Below are positions 13,592 through 23,614 of a DNA stretch of 64,000 nucleotides, in pieces. The notes under the pieces were generated by a model. It ran no database searches, was not told where the DNA came from, and worked only from the letters and a program-made list of their open reading frames with translations. The position numbers and the translations under genes are program-made. The DNA comes from Pseudomonas helleri (GTDB taxonomy: Bacteria; Pseudomonadota; Gammaproteobacteria; Pseudomonadales; Pseudomonadaceae): the NCBI RefSeq assembly GCF_009600315.1, contig NZ_WIWC01000002.1, positions 124,001-188,000 of the forward strand, given 5' to 3'. Position 1 is the first letter of the stretch; each line of letters starts with the position of its first letter.

Positions 13592-13625
13592 CAAAGGCTC
13601 GGTCTGCTATTATCGCCAGCCTTTG
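13592..13625 (+). promoter_or_regulatory. Candidate lpxC promoter with flanking inverted repeat
   Basis: Between ftsZ and lpxC a TATTAT hexamer at 13608-13613 could be the -10 element of an lpxC promoter. It is enclosed by a perfect 8-base inverted repeat, CAAAGGCT at 13592-13599 and AGCCTTTG at 13618-13625. No convincing -35 element at 16-18 bases was found and no T-run follows the repeat, so this could be either an operator-like dyad or a weak hairpin. Confidence 0.35.
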
Positions 13626-13629
13626 TTGA

Positions 13630-14577
<948 letters not shown>

Positions 14578-14602
14578 GTAAAAACTTCTTTCTCTAGTTT
14601 TG

Positions 14603-14628
14603 AAAGCCACCCTCGGGTGGCTTTTTTT
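14603..14628 (+). terminator. Rho-independent terminator after lpxC
   Basis: A 9-bp perfect stem, AAAGCCACC at 14603-14611 and GGTGGCTTT at 14616-14624, with loop CTCG and a T-run to 14628. It lies 25 bases after the lpxC stop and closes the division and wall cluster. Confidence 0.93.
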
Positions 14629-14656
14629 ATGCTGCGCATTTGCACCGCTGAGGCCG

Positions 14657-16243
14657 TTAAAGGGTTCCGGGGGCAGGTTTGATCGCATTAAGCCCCGTCT
14701 CGTTGATCGCTACAACCCGGTTTCTGCCCCCTTTCTTGGCTTGGTACAGGGCTTTGTCCGCCATGCTTAACAGCACTTGTACGTCATCTTCCGGCTTGGC
14801 ATAACAGGTACACGCCCCCAGGCTGACCGTGAGTTTTTGCTTGCCCGGGAGTACAGGCTCCATAGCATCGACGGATGCGCGGATGTCTTCAGCCAATTGT
14901 CGGGCGCCAGCAGCATCGGTATCAGCCAGCACCACGGCAAACTCTTCACCGCCATAACGAGTGGCCAGGTCTCGGGGCCGACGCATGTGCGTGTTGATGA
15001 TCTTCGCGACCCGACGAATCGCCTCATCGCCGATCTGATGCCCGTAGGTGTCGTTAAATTGTTTGAAGTGATCAATATCAATCATCAGCAGCGATAAAGG
15101 CCGGCCTGTACGCTGTGCAACACGCCATTCATCGGCAAGTGTTTTATCCAAAACACGGCGATTGGCTAGCCCGCTCAAAGGATCGGTAGAGGCCAGTTCG
15201 GCGAGAGAACGTTCGGCTTGTTGGCGTAAGTACAGTTCATGTCTCAGCAGCAACGTCAGCCAGATCATGCCCAGGCACAGCAGCAGGGTGGCGGTTCCAA
15301 TCAGTAAGGCTGTATGCCACCAATTACTGAAAATATATTCAGTCGACAAGCCCACCACGACCACGATCGGCAAGTTGTAGACCTGAGAGAAATTGTAGAG
15401 TCGCGGTGCTTTATAGGTGTCAGACATGGCGATAAAGCTGCCGTAACCCTCATTCAGCAGTCGCATGTAGTTGGGGTGGCGGCTCAGATCCTCTCCCGTG
15501 GTGATAGAAGGCATCGCTGGGTACTGCACGAGCATGATGCCGTCAGTGCGAAAGAGGCTGATATTGCCATCGGGGCCCACATCCAGGCCGCGTAACAGGC
15601 TGGTGAAGTAATCCAGTTTCATCTGGGCAACGGCCACGCCCGCAAAAGAACCATCCGGTGCGGACATGCGACGGGAAAAAGGGATGCTCCAGTCACCATC
15701 TTTACCGCTGTTTTGAAACGGGCGACTGATGAAAATTTCTCCGCTGTCGAGTTCACGATGCACTTTGAACCAGGGTTTGTCAGTGACGTTCTGGCCCAGG
15801 GCGATGTCTGGAGTTGAAGTTGCAATCACCTCGCCCAGTGCGTTGAGCAAATAAAAACCGTCGTTTGAAGGCAGCTCGCTGGCTTTGTGAAAGAGCAGCG
15901 TGTTTTGAAGGGGTTGAGGAAAAGAGTCGAGGGCATGACTTTGAAACAAGCTGATCAGGCTCACCAATGCCGTGTCGTAAAGCGATACGGTATTGCGCAC
16001 CTCGCGATCAATCAGTTGCACAAGATTAAACGCTGAACGCGTGGCTTCTTGTTCAGTGTTGCGGTATTCGCGTACCAGCAAATAGCTGACGATACACAGA
16101 ATGGACACCACGAGCAGGGTTGTGGCAGTTATCAACATGCGCCGCGTGATGATGCGTGTGCGAACGTAGAGTGAAATGGCTCGACCCTCTCTGATGTCAA
16201 CGGCGCTGGCATGAGACACAGCCAAGAAACTCAAGGCCAGCAA
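14657..16243 (-). CDS. Membrane diguanylate cyclase with dCache sensor domain
   Basis: Likely makes cyclic di-GMP from two GTP in response to a periplasmic ligand. The reading frame gives 528 residues: a first membrane segment (MLITATTLLVVSILCIVSYLL), a periplasmic region of about 240 residues typical of double Cache sensors, a second membrane segment (WWHTALLIGTATLLLCLGMIWLTLLL shows it in part) and a GGDEF domain. The active motif reads GGEEF at 431-435 and an inhibitory site RPRD sits five residues before it, so the enzyme should be active and feedback-inhibited. The start is uncertain: TTG at 16243 is the outermost, GTG at 16219 and ATG at 16138 are alternatives, none with a good ribosome site. 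Confidence 0.88.
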   Translation of the reverse strand: MLALSFLAVSHASAVDIREGRAISLYVRTRIITRRMLITATTLLVVSILCIVSYLLVREYRNTEQEATRSAFNLVQLIDREVRNTVSLYDTALVSLISLFQSHALDSFPQPLQNTLLFHKASELPSNDGFYLLNALGEVIATSTPDIALGQNVTDKPWFKVHRELDSGEIFISRPFQNSGKDGDWSIPFSRRMSAPDGSFAGVAVAQMKLDYFTSLLRGLDVGPDGNISLFRTDGIMLVQYPAMPSITTGEDLSRHPNYMRLLNEGYGSFIAMSDTYKAPRLYNFSQVYNLPIVVVVGLSTEYIFSNWWHTALLIGTATLLLCLGMIWLTLLLRHELYLRQQAERSLAELASTDPLSGLANRRVLDKTLADEWRVAQRTGRPLSLLMIDIDHFKQFNDTYGHQIGDEAIRRVAKIINTHMRRPRDLATRYGGEEFAVVLADTDAAGARQLAEDIRASVDAMEPVLPGKQKLTVSLGACTCYAKPEDDVQVLLSMADKALYQAKKGGRNRVVAINETGLNAIKPAPGTL

Positions 16244-16265
16244 ACGCCAGCCTTAAGCTTATCGA

Positions 16266-17585
16266 TTAAAACACGTCAAGAGGATAGTCGATGATTACGC
16301 GGTACTCATCAACATCGTTATCCACTGTTTGGTAAGCCGTATTGCCGCGATTAGTCGCCCAGCGCAGACTGACCGCGAGGTCTTTGGCTTTGCCGTCCTG
16401 AATCACGTATTTGAGGCCCAGATCGCGCTCCCAATGACGGGCGTTTTTACCTTCGGGGTTGTACCAGTTGCCGTAACCGATGCTGTTCGGGTCGGCTTTG
16501 GTCAAGTCCAGCTCACCGTGCGAGTACGAAACAGTGGACGTCAGCCCCGCAATGCCCAAGCCTGCGAAATCGTATTCGTATTGCAGTTTCCAGGAGCGTT
16601 CGTTCGGTCCGTTGAAGTCTGAATATTGCTGAGAGTTATCCAGATAGACGCTGTCGCCCTGATTGATGTAATCAAACGGGGTATCGCCATTTACTCGCTG
16701 ATACACCGCCGTCACGGTGTGGCCCGCCATTGCCAGCGCCAAGTGCAGGCTGAAGGTGTTGTTGTCTATATCGCCGAGCAACGCTTTGCCGCTGTTCTCG
16801 GTGTGATAGAAATGCACACCGGGATTGAGGCTAATGCTCTCTGACAGCGCGTGGGTGTAGTCCAGATCGTAGTAATACTGGTTCCATACATCCTTGAGCT
16901 GTGCGGCGTACAGGTTGCTGGTGATCTCCGGAACGCCGCTCCACGATACGCCAGCCCAGGTCAGGTGCTTGGTGGTCTGATCACCGAGGTCGCCGTAGGT
17001 GGTGGTCAGGCGGTGCATGCCGCTCTGGTTGTAAGGTTTATCGAAGCTGACCTGCCCGCCTTCCAGCATCCAGCCCTCAAAGCTGTTGTTGGTCAGGCTG
17101 ACGCCGCGAAAGGTTTGCGGCAGCATGCGGGTTTCACCGCCGGCAATCACGGGGTTGGTTAGAAACAGATCACCGGCTTTGAGTTCGGTATCGAAGGCAC
17201 GGATTTTCAGTGCAGCTCCTGCGGACGAGAATGAGGTTGGTGCTTTGCCGTTCCCATCACTGACTGGCAGGATGCTGCTGCCATCAGTACCGCCACCACC
17301 GTCCAGCTTAAGGCCCAGCATGGCATAGGCATCCAGACCGAAGCCGACCACGCCTTGAGTGAAGCCGGATTCGAACTTGCCGAGAAAACCTTGGCCCCAC
17401 TCCTTGCTGTCATCGGCATGCGGGCTGCGGATGTCGTGGTTCATGTAGTAGTTGCGGGCGTGCAGATTGAGGCTGGAACCTTCAATGAAACCGTCTTGGG
17501 AGGCCTCATCGTCGGCGTGTGCGAAAGTAGGGATCGTTGCAGCCAGGGCAATGAATAACGGACTGAGTTTGAGTGAAGACTTCAC
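16266..17585 (-). CDS. OprD-family outer membrane porin
   Basis: Outer membrane channel for small carboxylates or amino acids. The 439 residues begin with a signal peptide ending at FAHADDEA and continue with [19 protein letters not shown], the typical OprD-family opening. Alternating beta-strand patterns follow, then a C-terminal phenylalanine (YPLDVF) for outer membrane assembly. AAGGAG precedes the ATG at the right distance. The substrate cannot be told from sequence. An AATAACAA stretch in the leader (17616-17623, minus strand) fits the catabolite repression motif bound by Hfq/Crc. Confidence 0.9.
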   Translation of the reverse strand: MKSSLKLSPLFIALAATIPTFAHADDEASQDGFIEGSSLNLHARNYYMNHDIRSPHADDSKEWGQGFLGKFESGFTQGVVGFGLDAYAMLGLKLDGGGGTDGSSILPVSDGNGKAPTSFSSAGAALKIRAFDTELKAGDLFLTNPVIAGGETRMLPQTFRGVSLTNNSFEGWMLEGGQVSFDKPYNQSGMHRLTTTYGDLGDQTTKHLTWAGVSWSGVPEITSNLYAAQLKDVWNQYYYDLDYTHALSESISLNPGVHFYHTENSGKALLGDIDNNTFSLHLALAMAGHTVTAVYQRVNGDTPFDYINQGDSVYLDNSQQYSDFNGPNERSWKLQYEYDFAGLGIAGLTSTVSYSHGELDLTKADPNSIGYGNWYNPEGKNARHWERDLGLKYVIQDGKAKDLAVSLRWATNRGNTAYQTVDNDVDEYRVIIDYPLDVF

Positions 17586-17615
17586 CAGTGAGTTGCTCCT
17601 TGAGAGTGGCGGCAG

Positions 17616-17623
17616 TTGTTATT
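17616..17623 (-). promoter_or_regulatory. Candidate Crc/Hfq CA-motif in porin leader
   Basis: On the transcribed strand the leader reads AATAACAA, a full match to the AAnAAnAA motif that Hfq and Crc bind in Pseudomonas to repress translation. It lies about 31 bases before the ATG and just upstream of the ribosome site. An 8-base degenerate motif is easily met by chance, so this is a suggestion only. Confidence 0.3.
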
Positions 17624-17684
17624 TTCTTAAACATCCAGTTCTTGTTGTCAGATACGCCAACGGTGGTCGCAGCTTTCTTTGGAA

Positions 17685-17714
17685 CAAAAAAAAGCCGCTA
17701 TGATAGCGGCTTTT
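17685..17714 (-). terminator. Rho-independent terminator after small secreted protein gene
   Basis: An 11-bp stem, AAAAGCCGCTA and TAGCGGCTTTT at 17690-17700 and 17704-17714 with loop TGA. On the minus strand it is followed by a run of eight T (17692-17685), so it ends transcripts coming leftward from the gene at 17777-18001 and insulates the porin gene. Confidence 0.85.
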
Positions 17715-17776
17715 GAAACAGTCAGTCACATCTGTGGCGTGTGACCGACTGGGTCGGGAAGTCGTGGTGCGTCGAA

Positions 17777-18001
17777 TCAGCTGTCTTTCGCTTCATCGGC
17801 AACGCTGGCTTTAGCCTGCGTTTGTTGAGGCTGAACGTCGTTTTGATGACGTGCTGTCAGCTCTGCCTGGTGCTGTTCATAGGCTGCTGCACGGGCCGCA
17901 TTCTGCGCGACAAATGCAGGTGATTCTTCCGCCATGGCCAGGGGCGACAACAACAAAGATGACAAAACGAAAACGCTAGCCATACCCATACTGCTGGACA
18001 T
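17777..18001 (-). CDS. Small secreted protein of unknown function
   Basis: The 74-residue product starts MSSSMGMASVFVLSSLLLSPLAMAEES, a clear signal peptide with cleavage likely after AMA. A short mature part of about 47 residues follows, rich in Ala, Gln and Glu (FVAQNAARAAAYEQHQAEL) and probably helical. I chose the ATG at 18001 because AAGG lies 8 bases upstream; a TTG at 18025 would add 8 residues. No family with known function is recognised. The gene is monocistronic, with its own terminator at 17685-17714. Confidence 0.7.
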   Translation of the reverse strand: MSSSMGMASVFVLSSLLLSPLAMAEESPAFVAQNAARAAAYEQHQAELTARHQNDVQPQQTQAKASVADEAKDS

Positions 18002-18194
18002 TTCAAAGACCTTCTTGCTGAGCAAGTTCTGTGTGGTTGAGACAAATTTATAGCGGGAAGAGGAGGCGAAAAAGCCCTGATTTGAACAAGGACTTTTGCG
18101 TTTTGAGTAACAAAGGCTGAAAGGTGCGGGGTAGAGCCGTGCCCGGTTTCAGAGGCGCTCCTGTGGTCGCTGGCGAACACCGAGGTATCCCCTT

Positions 18195-18252
18195 TGTGCG
18201 ACCGCTTCGCGCTCGAACGCAGCCTCGCATTACTCGTCAGCTGCTACGAGGG
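18195..18252 (+). repeat. REP-like element, GACCGCTTCGC family
   Basis: The stretch contains GCGACCGCTTCGCGCTCGA, CGCAGCCTCGC, then CTCGTCAGCTGCTACGAGGG. The same blocks recur, inverted or with small changes, at 37434-37558, and the CAGCTGCTACGAGGG end also at 56651-56794. It abuts the stop of the gene at 18254. Confidence 0.65.
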
Positions 18253-18253
18253 T

Positions 18254-19330
18254 TTACACTTCACTCTTCTCAGCGTCTGTCGTGTTTTGCGGCTCTGAAA
18301 ACTTGACCTTGTAATAGTCCATCAGGCTTTGCCCTTGGCTAAGGGCCAAATTCACTTCGGCGCTTTCTTGCACTAACTCTGCGCTGGGCTGTGCATGTTG
18401 TTCGGCGGGTAAAGGTTTCGACCATTCACGAATCGATTCTGGAAAGGCAGCCTTCGGCCGGGTGTTTATCCATTGGGAAAACCGGCAAGGCAATGTCCAA
18501 CCGCTGCAAAACTGAATGGTCAAAAAGCCAAAGGCATACACTGGCCAGGAATGCATTTCACGGTACACCCCCCGGCACATATGGAAGTACGCCACGGTGC
18601 CTTCTTGAAACTCTTCGTCTATCAATACTGGCGTCGGCAAGGCGTCCGGGCCTTGCTCCATATACACCCGCAGCGCCTCCCATTCGCTGATAGCCAAACT
18701 TGGATGACCTGTGGCCAACGTCAACCACACCACTTCGCCGCTGTTGCTGTCACGCAACCCAATCATCAGGGAATAGCTGGACATCACGGCGTATTGGGTA
18801 ACAAGGGTGCCGGCAGTGACGCATGCAATCACTTCTTCCCAAGGAACGATTAGAGGAGGCTTGCCCTTCTCTCGGACGTAAACGACTTCTCGGCGTTGGC
18901 GGTTGAAACGGACTGGGGTGTTGGAGGTTATTTGGTGGATAGTTTGATACAGGGGAACGCCATACATAATCATAAGAATGGCTATGAATCCCCACAAATA
19001 ATAATTTGGAAGAATAAAGTTAAGAAAAACTCTAAAAGGTGAAAATCCATACTCTACATATTCATGAATCCCCAATGCCAATCCTGAAATACAAAAAAAG
19101 ATAACCATAAACATAATCGATCCCACAGCAGCTCTAACCATAAACTCAAAACTGCTGGTGCCCTGACCAAAATCTAGATAAACGTCATTTACCTCTCTAT
19201 GCATTTGCAAGCCATTAAAAGGAGCTGCTCCCGTCGGCAAGGGCATGGGAGAAAGATAAAACGCTTCTGTGTCGTGTTTATTTTCAAAATCCCCGGCATG
19301 AGGTAAGCGTTCATATTTTGGCTCATTCAT
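18254..19330 (-). CDS. Two-TM membrane protein, putative immunity protein of the adjacent type VI effector
   Basis: The 358 residues contain two membrane segments at about 70-90 (IMFMVIFFCISGLALGIHEYV) and 112-132 (LWGFIAILMIMYGVPLY). A soluble part with VRFNRQRREVVYVREKGKPPLIVPWEEV follows, a pattern I associate with the DUF6708 family often found beside type VI effectors. The start overlaps the effector stop by 8 bases, so the two are coupled. Position after the effector, membrane location and AT-rich 5' half suggest that it protects against the pore-forming effector; this is inference. A function as an accessory effector protein is the main alternative. Confidence 0.65.
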   Translation of the reverse strand: MNEPKYERLPHAGDFENKHDTEAFYLSPMPLPTGAAPFNGLQMHREVNDVYLDFGQGTSSFEFMVRAAVGSIMFMVIFFCISGLALGIHEYVEYGFSPFRVFLNFILPNYYLWGFIAILMIMYGVPLYQTIHQITSNTPVRFNRQRREVVYVREKGKPPLIVPWEEVIACVTAGTLVTQYAVMSSYSLMIGLRDSNSGEVVWLTLATGHPSLAISEWEALRVYMEQGPDALPTPVLIDEEFQEGTVAYFHMCRGVYREMHSWPVYAFGFLTIQFCSGWTLPCRFSQWINTRPKAAFPESIREWSKPLPAEQHAQPSAELVQESAEVNLALSQGQSLMDYYKVKFSEPQNTTDAEKSEV

Positions 19331-22300
19331 TGAGGTGCTCCAGCTTTAGCTCATACCCTTCAACAGATCCAATATGAGGGGCGCCCGCAACTCCTTTAAT
19401 GGGCGCATTAACACTCCCAAGATCCAAAGGAATTCGATATTGCAGAAATAGATTTTTATTGTTAAGTGGTTTAACTGCCAGTTCCGGCTGGACCGAAATC
19501 CGCATTAAGAGCATTGCTTGTGGGCCACACCACTCATACGGCAAGTTAATCTGCACGGTGAGAGGGTAATTACTAATTAGCTTACAGCTTTTGTGCACTT
19601 CTTCACCGACTTCTTTCAGAGCGGTGAAGTTATCTCGTTGCCACTGTGCAGTAAATGCAACTGGATTTTCCGCCAACGCCTGAATATTCATGCCCGGAAA
19701 ACTCACAGTCAAAGTACGAAAACTGTCCAGTTCATCATCAGGCTGCTTAATACCTTGATCTGTAATGATTGGCTGCAATGTAGCCTCGGCTAACCGCTGA
19801 GCATGGGTGGGCCAATCCCACTCTTGATCTTCATTCCCCCAGCAGCAGTTCAACAACCATCGCTGGTGTTCATCAAGATTGTAATATTTGTAAATAGTCT
19901 CCCCTCCGAAACTCAACGCCATAAAACCTAGCATCCATGGGGTGAGTCTGGCGGTATTGAACATGTAGCGGCTGTTGCCCAAAGCCCAAGCTTCACCCAA
20001 CGCTTTTGCCCCTTGATGTTTTGCGACGGCAACTAAACGATAATCCATAATGGTTTTTACCGTCCACATGCCTGTTGATACGCTATTAGCTGTATCTCCA
20101 CTCAGCGCTATAAGTGCTCCGGCCCTTTCGCCAACACTACCTGTACGGATGGCTGAAATCCATTTGTTAAAATTACTTATCGATATACCCAGTGCGGAGA
20201 GAAAAGATAATGGAGCGATAATTAGTCCAACCCCTAAACCCAGCTTCCCCATTTTCACTGCCAATAACATGCCATTTGCATTTCCACTGCCTATTTGAAC
20301 AGCTTTGAATGCTTTGTCGATGATAGCGATATGCACGCTCTGATAAACCGACAAAGCCGACGCTCCTGCCCCCGATATAACGCCCAAACCAATTATTACT
20401 TCTTTAATACTTCCCACGCCTGATTGCTTCCCCCACTCCCCCCAAGCATCCCTTAACGCCTGCGTCTGCCATAACATCAATGCCAGCGGCAGCCAGCCAC
20501 TTTTAAACGCGGCTACACCCGCGTGCCCCTCGCCATAGCCTCCGCGCACGCCGGAGCGCAGGCGCTTTATCTCTTCATCCAGATAAGCCTTTTGTTGTGG
20601 CTCAAGATCGAGTTTGACCCCAATAAACCCGGCCGCCTGACTGCTGGTCACCGTCAAACTGCTTTCTATCTGTTGCACCAACTGCCAGCGCTGCGAACGG
20701 GCTTCGTTCCACAGGCTGTAGTAACGCTCAACATTGAGGCGGGCGCGTTCTCGTTGCAGGTCGCTGAGGTACCTTCGGTTGCTGTCTCTTTGGGACAGTT
20801 TGAAGTTGTACTTGTAGGTCTCTTCATTTTTCAGCAGGACATTCAGGTTGGCAATGCGAATACTGAATTGCTCCACTTGCTGGGCACTGGCCACGTGCAA
20901 GGTCGCGCCGGAATGCTCCAGTGCGATCAGACCGGCTAAACGATGAGCGCGGTTGCTGACGGTGTGCAAATCATCCAGATGGGCTTTGAGCGTAGGGTTG
21001 TTCAGTTCGGTTTGCAGCTTGACCAGCCATTGCTCTGTGCGCAGCGCGGCAGCAGGCGCATAGAGGGCTTGCACCAACAGGCTGTTGTTGGACGCTGGCT
21101 GATTGAGCGTCACGCTGTTGCCCCAATACCGTCCCAGCAGTTCACTTACCCGCACCAGGCGGCCTTGGGCTATGACGATGTTGTCCTGCGCTTGAAGGCT
21201 GTCATCCAGAAGCTTGATGAGGTCGGGCGCCTTGCTGTTGAGAAAGGCCCAGTCCAGTCGGCTGCCGAAGGCGGGCAGCAGGTAGTACGGGTGCGCGTGC
21301 AGGTATTCGCTGACCGCCTCAAGGCTTTCATCGGTGCGGCACAGGTCGCGCAGGCAGTTGTACTCGGCCGCCAGTACGGCGAGCAGTTGTTCTTCGTTGT
21401 CGGGGTCGTAGGCCCACAGGCTACGGTGCATGTCACCGCGGGTTAACAGGTGCGTGCGGTCGACGGTGATGCGGTCCAGTCGGGCGGTCCAGCGCTTGAT
21501 GTGTACCCGTTGCGCTTCAAGGTAGGCGGTCATTTCCTGGTGCCGGACTAAATCATGAATGCCGCGAGCGCCCAAGCCTTTGCCTTGCAGCGCGGCATCG
21601 CCGTGGTCTTGCAGGGCTTCGATGTCGTCTTCCAGTTCGTCATGCAACGGCTGGCCAAGGGCATCGTGCATGGCCTTTTTCTTGTCGTCCATGGTTTGTC
21701 GAACCGCACGGCTGTTGGCGTCGTAACCCTGTCCGGGGTAAGCGGCTTTTTCCGGGCTGGCACTGCTGGGCAGGCCTTTGAACGTATTGCGCGCATTCAA
21801 GTAGGCGTAGATCGCCTCACGCTGTTGCGGGGTGGTTTTCTCGAACAGTTTGGGACTGACTCCCGCATTCGGGGCGCTTTGGTCGTTCAGGACCATCAGG
21901 GTTTCGATGTAGCTGCCCACCAGGTATTTCAGTTCATGTTTTTCCTTGGCCACCCACTCATCGATCCAGCCCACCACGGTGTCTTGTTCTTCGGCCAGGT
22001 CGCGCATGACGCCAAGGGTGTCGTTGAATACCAAGTACAAATGGTCGTATTCGTAGGCCGCAAGCATCTGGCGTTTGACGACGGCGATGGGGGTCTTTTT
22101 GAACAGGGGGGTGTCTTCCCAGACGTAGTCCTGGGTTTCCTGCGGGTGAACGCCTTCTGCTGGGGCAACGCTTGAGGGCGGTTCGGCAACTTCGGCAAGC
22201 CACTGTTTGGTTTGGGCATCGGTGAGTAAATGCGGCCCGCCCTTTACGCAGTCGGCGCTGCTCAGGTCGACGCATTGCATGAAGTGATCGCGATCGGGGC

Positions 22301-22733
22301 GGCTGTCGATCATTTTTGAGCATTTGTTGGCCGTCCACTGAACCTCGCTGTAAGCGAAGTGCAAGGTGGTGGCCCGTGAGAACAGCAACGCCTGCTGGGT
22401 GTCCTTGCCTTGACGGTGGTCCTGGCTGGCCTCGTTGCCTTGCCAGACGAATTGGCTGACTTCACCGTTTTCAACCCGGTATTCGTGCAGGTAGCCGCTG
22501 GTGTTGTCGATCACATACAGCCAGCCATCCCGCACCAGCCGTATGCCCATAGGCCGCGAGGTGGTTTGGTATGGCAAGGACAACGCCGCCGCCGGGTCGA
22601 GCCGCTCGACCAGGCCATAGCGCAGCGGTAACAGTTGCACCTTGGCTTTGCGCAAGGGGCATATGCCCAGGGCTGTACGGTTGTTTTGGCGACTGTAATC
22701 AATGTCGTTAGGGTTGGGACGTAGGGTGCTCAT
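19323..22733 (-). CDS. VasX-like type VI secretion effector with MIX motif
   Basis: Large 1136-residue protein. The N-terminal part has CPLRKAKVQLLPLRYGLVE and IRLVRDGWLYVID. The core RDGWLY at 68-73 fits the MIX marker of type VI effectors (hRxGhhY). The long middle is helical and polar. Hydrophobic segments cluster from about residue 790 to 950 (including LGLGVGLIIAPLSFLSALGI and PWMLGFMALSFGGETI), as in VasX and BTH_I2691-type membrane-perforating effectors. It follows the chaperone gene with a four-base overlap. From about base 20450 downward, residues 762 to the end, the coding DNA becomes clearly AT-richer than the N-terminal part, which suggests exchange of the toxic domain. Confidence 0.8.
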   Translation of the reverse strand: MSTLRPNPNDIDYSRQNNRTALGICPLRKAKVQLLPLRYGLVERLDPAAALSLPYQTTSRPMGIRLVRDGWLYVIDNTSGYLHEYRVENGEVSQFVWQGNEASQDHRQGKDTQQALLFSRATTLHFAYSEVQWTANKCSKMIDSRPDRDHFMQCVDLSSADCVKGGPHLLTDAQTKQWLAEVAEPPSSVAPAEGVHPQETQDYVWEDTPLFKKTPIAVVKRQMLAAYEYDHLYLVFNDTLGVMRDLAEEQDTVVGWIDEWVAKEKHELKYLVGSYIETLMVLNDQSAPNAGVSPKLFEKTTPQQREAIYAYLNARNTFKGLPSSASPEKAAYPGQGYDANSRAVRQTMDDKKKAMHDALGQPLHDELEDDIEALQDHGDAALQGKGLGARGIHDLVRHQEMTAYLEAQRVHIKRWTARLDRITVDRTHLLTRGDMHRSLWAYDPDNEEQLLAVLAAEYNCLRDLCRTDESLEAVSEYLHAHPYYLLPAFGSRLDWAFLNSKAPDLIKLLDDSLQAQDNIVIAQGRLVRVSELLGRYWGNSVTLNQPASNNSLLVQALYAPAAALRTEQWLVKLQTELNNPTLKAHLDDLHTVSNRAHRLAGLIALEHSGATLHVASAQQVEQFSIRIANLNVLLKNEETYKYNFKLSQRDSNRRYLSDLQRERARLNVERYYSLWNEARSQRWQLVQQIESSLTVTSSQAAGFIGVKLDLEPQQKAYLDEEIKRLRSGVRGGYGEGHAGVAAFKSGWLPLALMLWQTQALRDAWGEWGKQSGVGSIKEVIIGLGVISGAGASALSVYQSVHIAIIDKAFKAVQIGSGNANGMLLAVKMGKLGLGVGLIIAPLSFLSALGISISNFNKWISAIRTGSVGERAGALIALSGDTANSVSTGMWTVKTIMDYRLVAVAKHQGAKALGEAWALGNSRYMFNTARLTPWMLGFMALSFGGETIYKYYNLDEHQRWLLNCCWGNEDQEWDWPTHAQRLAEATLQPIITDQGIKQPDDELDSFRTLTVSFPGMNIQALAENPVAFTAQWQRDNFTALKEVGEEVHKSCKLISNYPLTVQINLPYEWCGPQAMLLMRISVQPELAVKPLNNKNLFLQYRIPLDLGSVNAPIKGVAGAPHIGSVEGYELKLEHLNE

Positions 22734-23614
22734 ACGAAGGCCTCGTAATTGCCATTGCGTACAAGTGCCATATCAGCAGCTTTCTTGATGCGATCCGATG
22801 GGGTTAGCCCAGAGGGCTGAGTGATCAAAGCCGCAATATCTGGATGGTCACGCAGTACGTCATCGCCCAACAAACCGTACACATTGGCGTAAAAACACAG
22901 GTCGTGATCGGAGCTAAAACCGAGGCCATCGGCACGAATGGCCATTTCCCGCAGCCATTGCCAACGCGCAGCGCCTGTCAGGTCGGACCGATACTCGGGA
23001 ATTTTCGCGTTGAGGTGCTTTTCAAGCGATCGAATACCGGCACGAAAGCTCACGTCATCCAGCTTCGCCTGCTGCGCTTCACACACGCCGTAAGGCCCGT
23101 CCGGCAAGCCCCGCACCATGCCTTCAGGACGGGCATGATGGTGCCAGCCGTTGCTGATCACATCCGGCAGGACAACCCGTTCCATCGGGCCAAACGCGTC
23201 AGGTTTACGAGTCTCGGTGGCATGGCTTAAAACGGCGTGCATCACCGCTGGATCGGCAATCCGTAGCCATACGTTCAGCCCTTGCGGTTGGTACTGGGCA
23301 TTGAGCAACCGGCGCAAGTGACGGATCACGTCGAACCCACTGGCCTGGCTGAAAATCAAATAGCCCCATTCTTCACCGCTGTGAGCCAGGTAGTGACCAA
23401 GGCCGGGCGTGTTTGGGCCATTAAGCGTGATCAGGCAGGGGGAAATTTCATTGCACGGGGCCAAGGGTGTGGTCGCGTACAGCAATTGAATCTCCGGCGT
23501 GCCGAACCACTCGCGAACCCTGGCCTGTAAGTTATTCACGCTCACACCATCAAGCAGCAGATACGCATGGAGCTGCCAAGGCAGGTCGTCGGGCAGCGTT
23601 TCAAGCGTCGACAT
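22730..23614 (-). CDS. DUF4123 type VI effector chaperone
   Basis: The 294 residues fit the DUF4123 family (Tap/TEC adaptor proteins), which load a cognate effector onto VgrG. Family-like parts are the opening WQLHAYLLLDGVSV, the WGYLIFSQASGFDVIRHLRRLL segment with its basic patch, and the VWLRIADPAVM strand. AAGGAG lies 6 bases before the ATG. It overlaps vgrG by 14 bases upstream and the effector by 4 downstream, so the order vgrG-chaperone-effector-neighbour is the classic one. Confidence 0.85.
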   Translation of the reverse strand: MSTLETLPDDLPWQLHAYLLLDGVSVNNLQARVREWFGTPEIQLLYATTPLAPCNEISPCLITLNGPNTPGLGHYLAHSGEEWGYLIFSQASGFDVIRHLRRLLNAQYQPQGLNVWLRIADPAVMHAVLSHATETRKPDAFGPMERVVLPDVISNGWHHHARPEGMVRGLPDGPYGVCEAQQAKLDDVSFRAGIRSLEKHLNAKIPEYRSDLTGAARWQWLREMAIRADGLGFSSDHDLCFYANVYGLLGDDVLRDHPDIAALITQPSGLTPSDRIKKAADMALVRNGNYEAFV

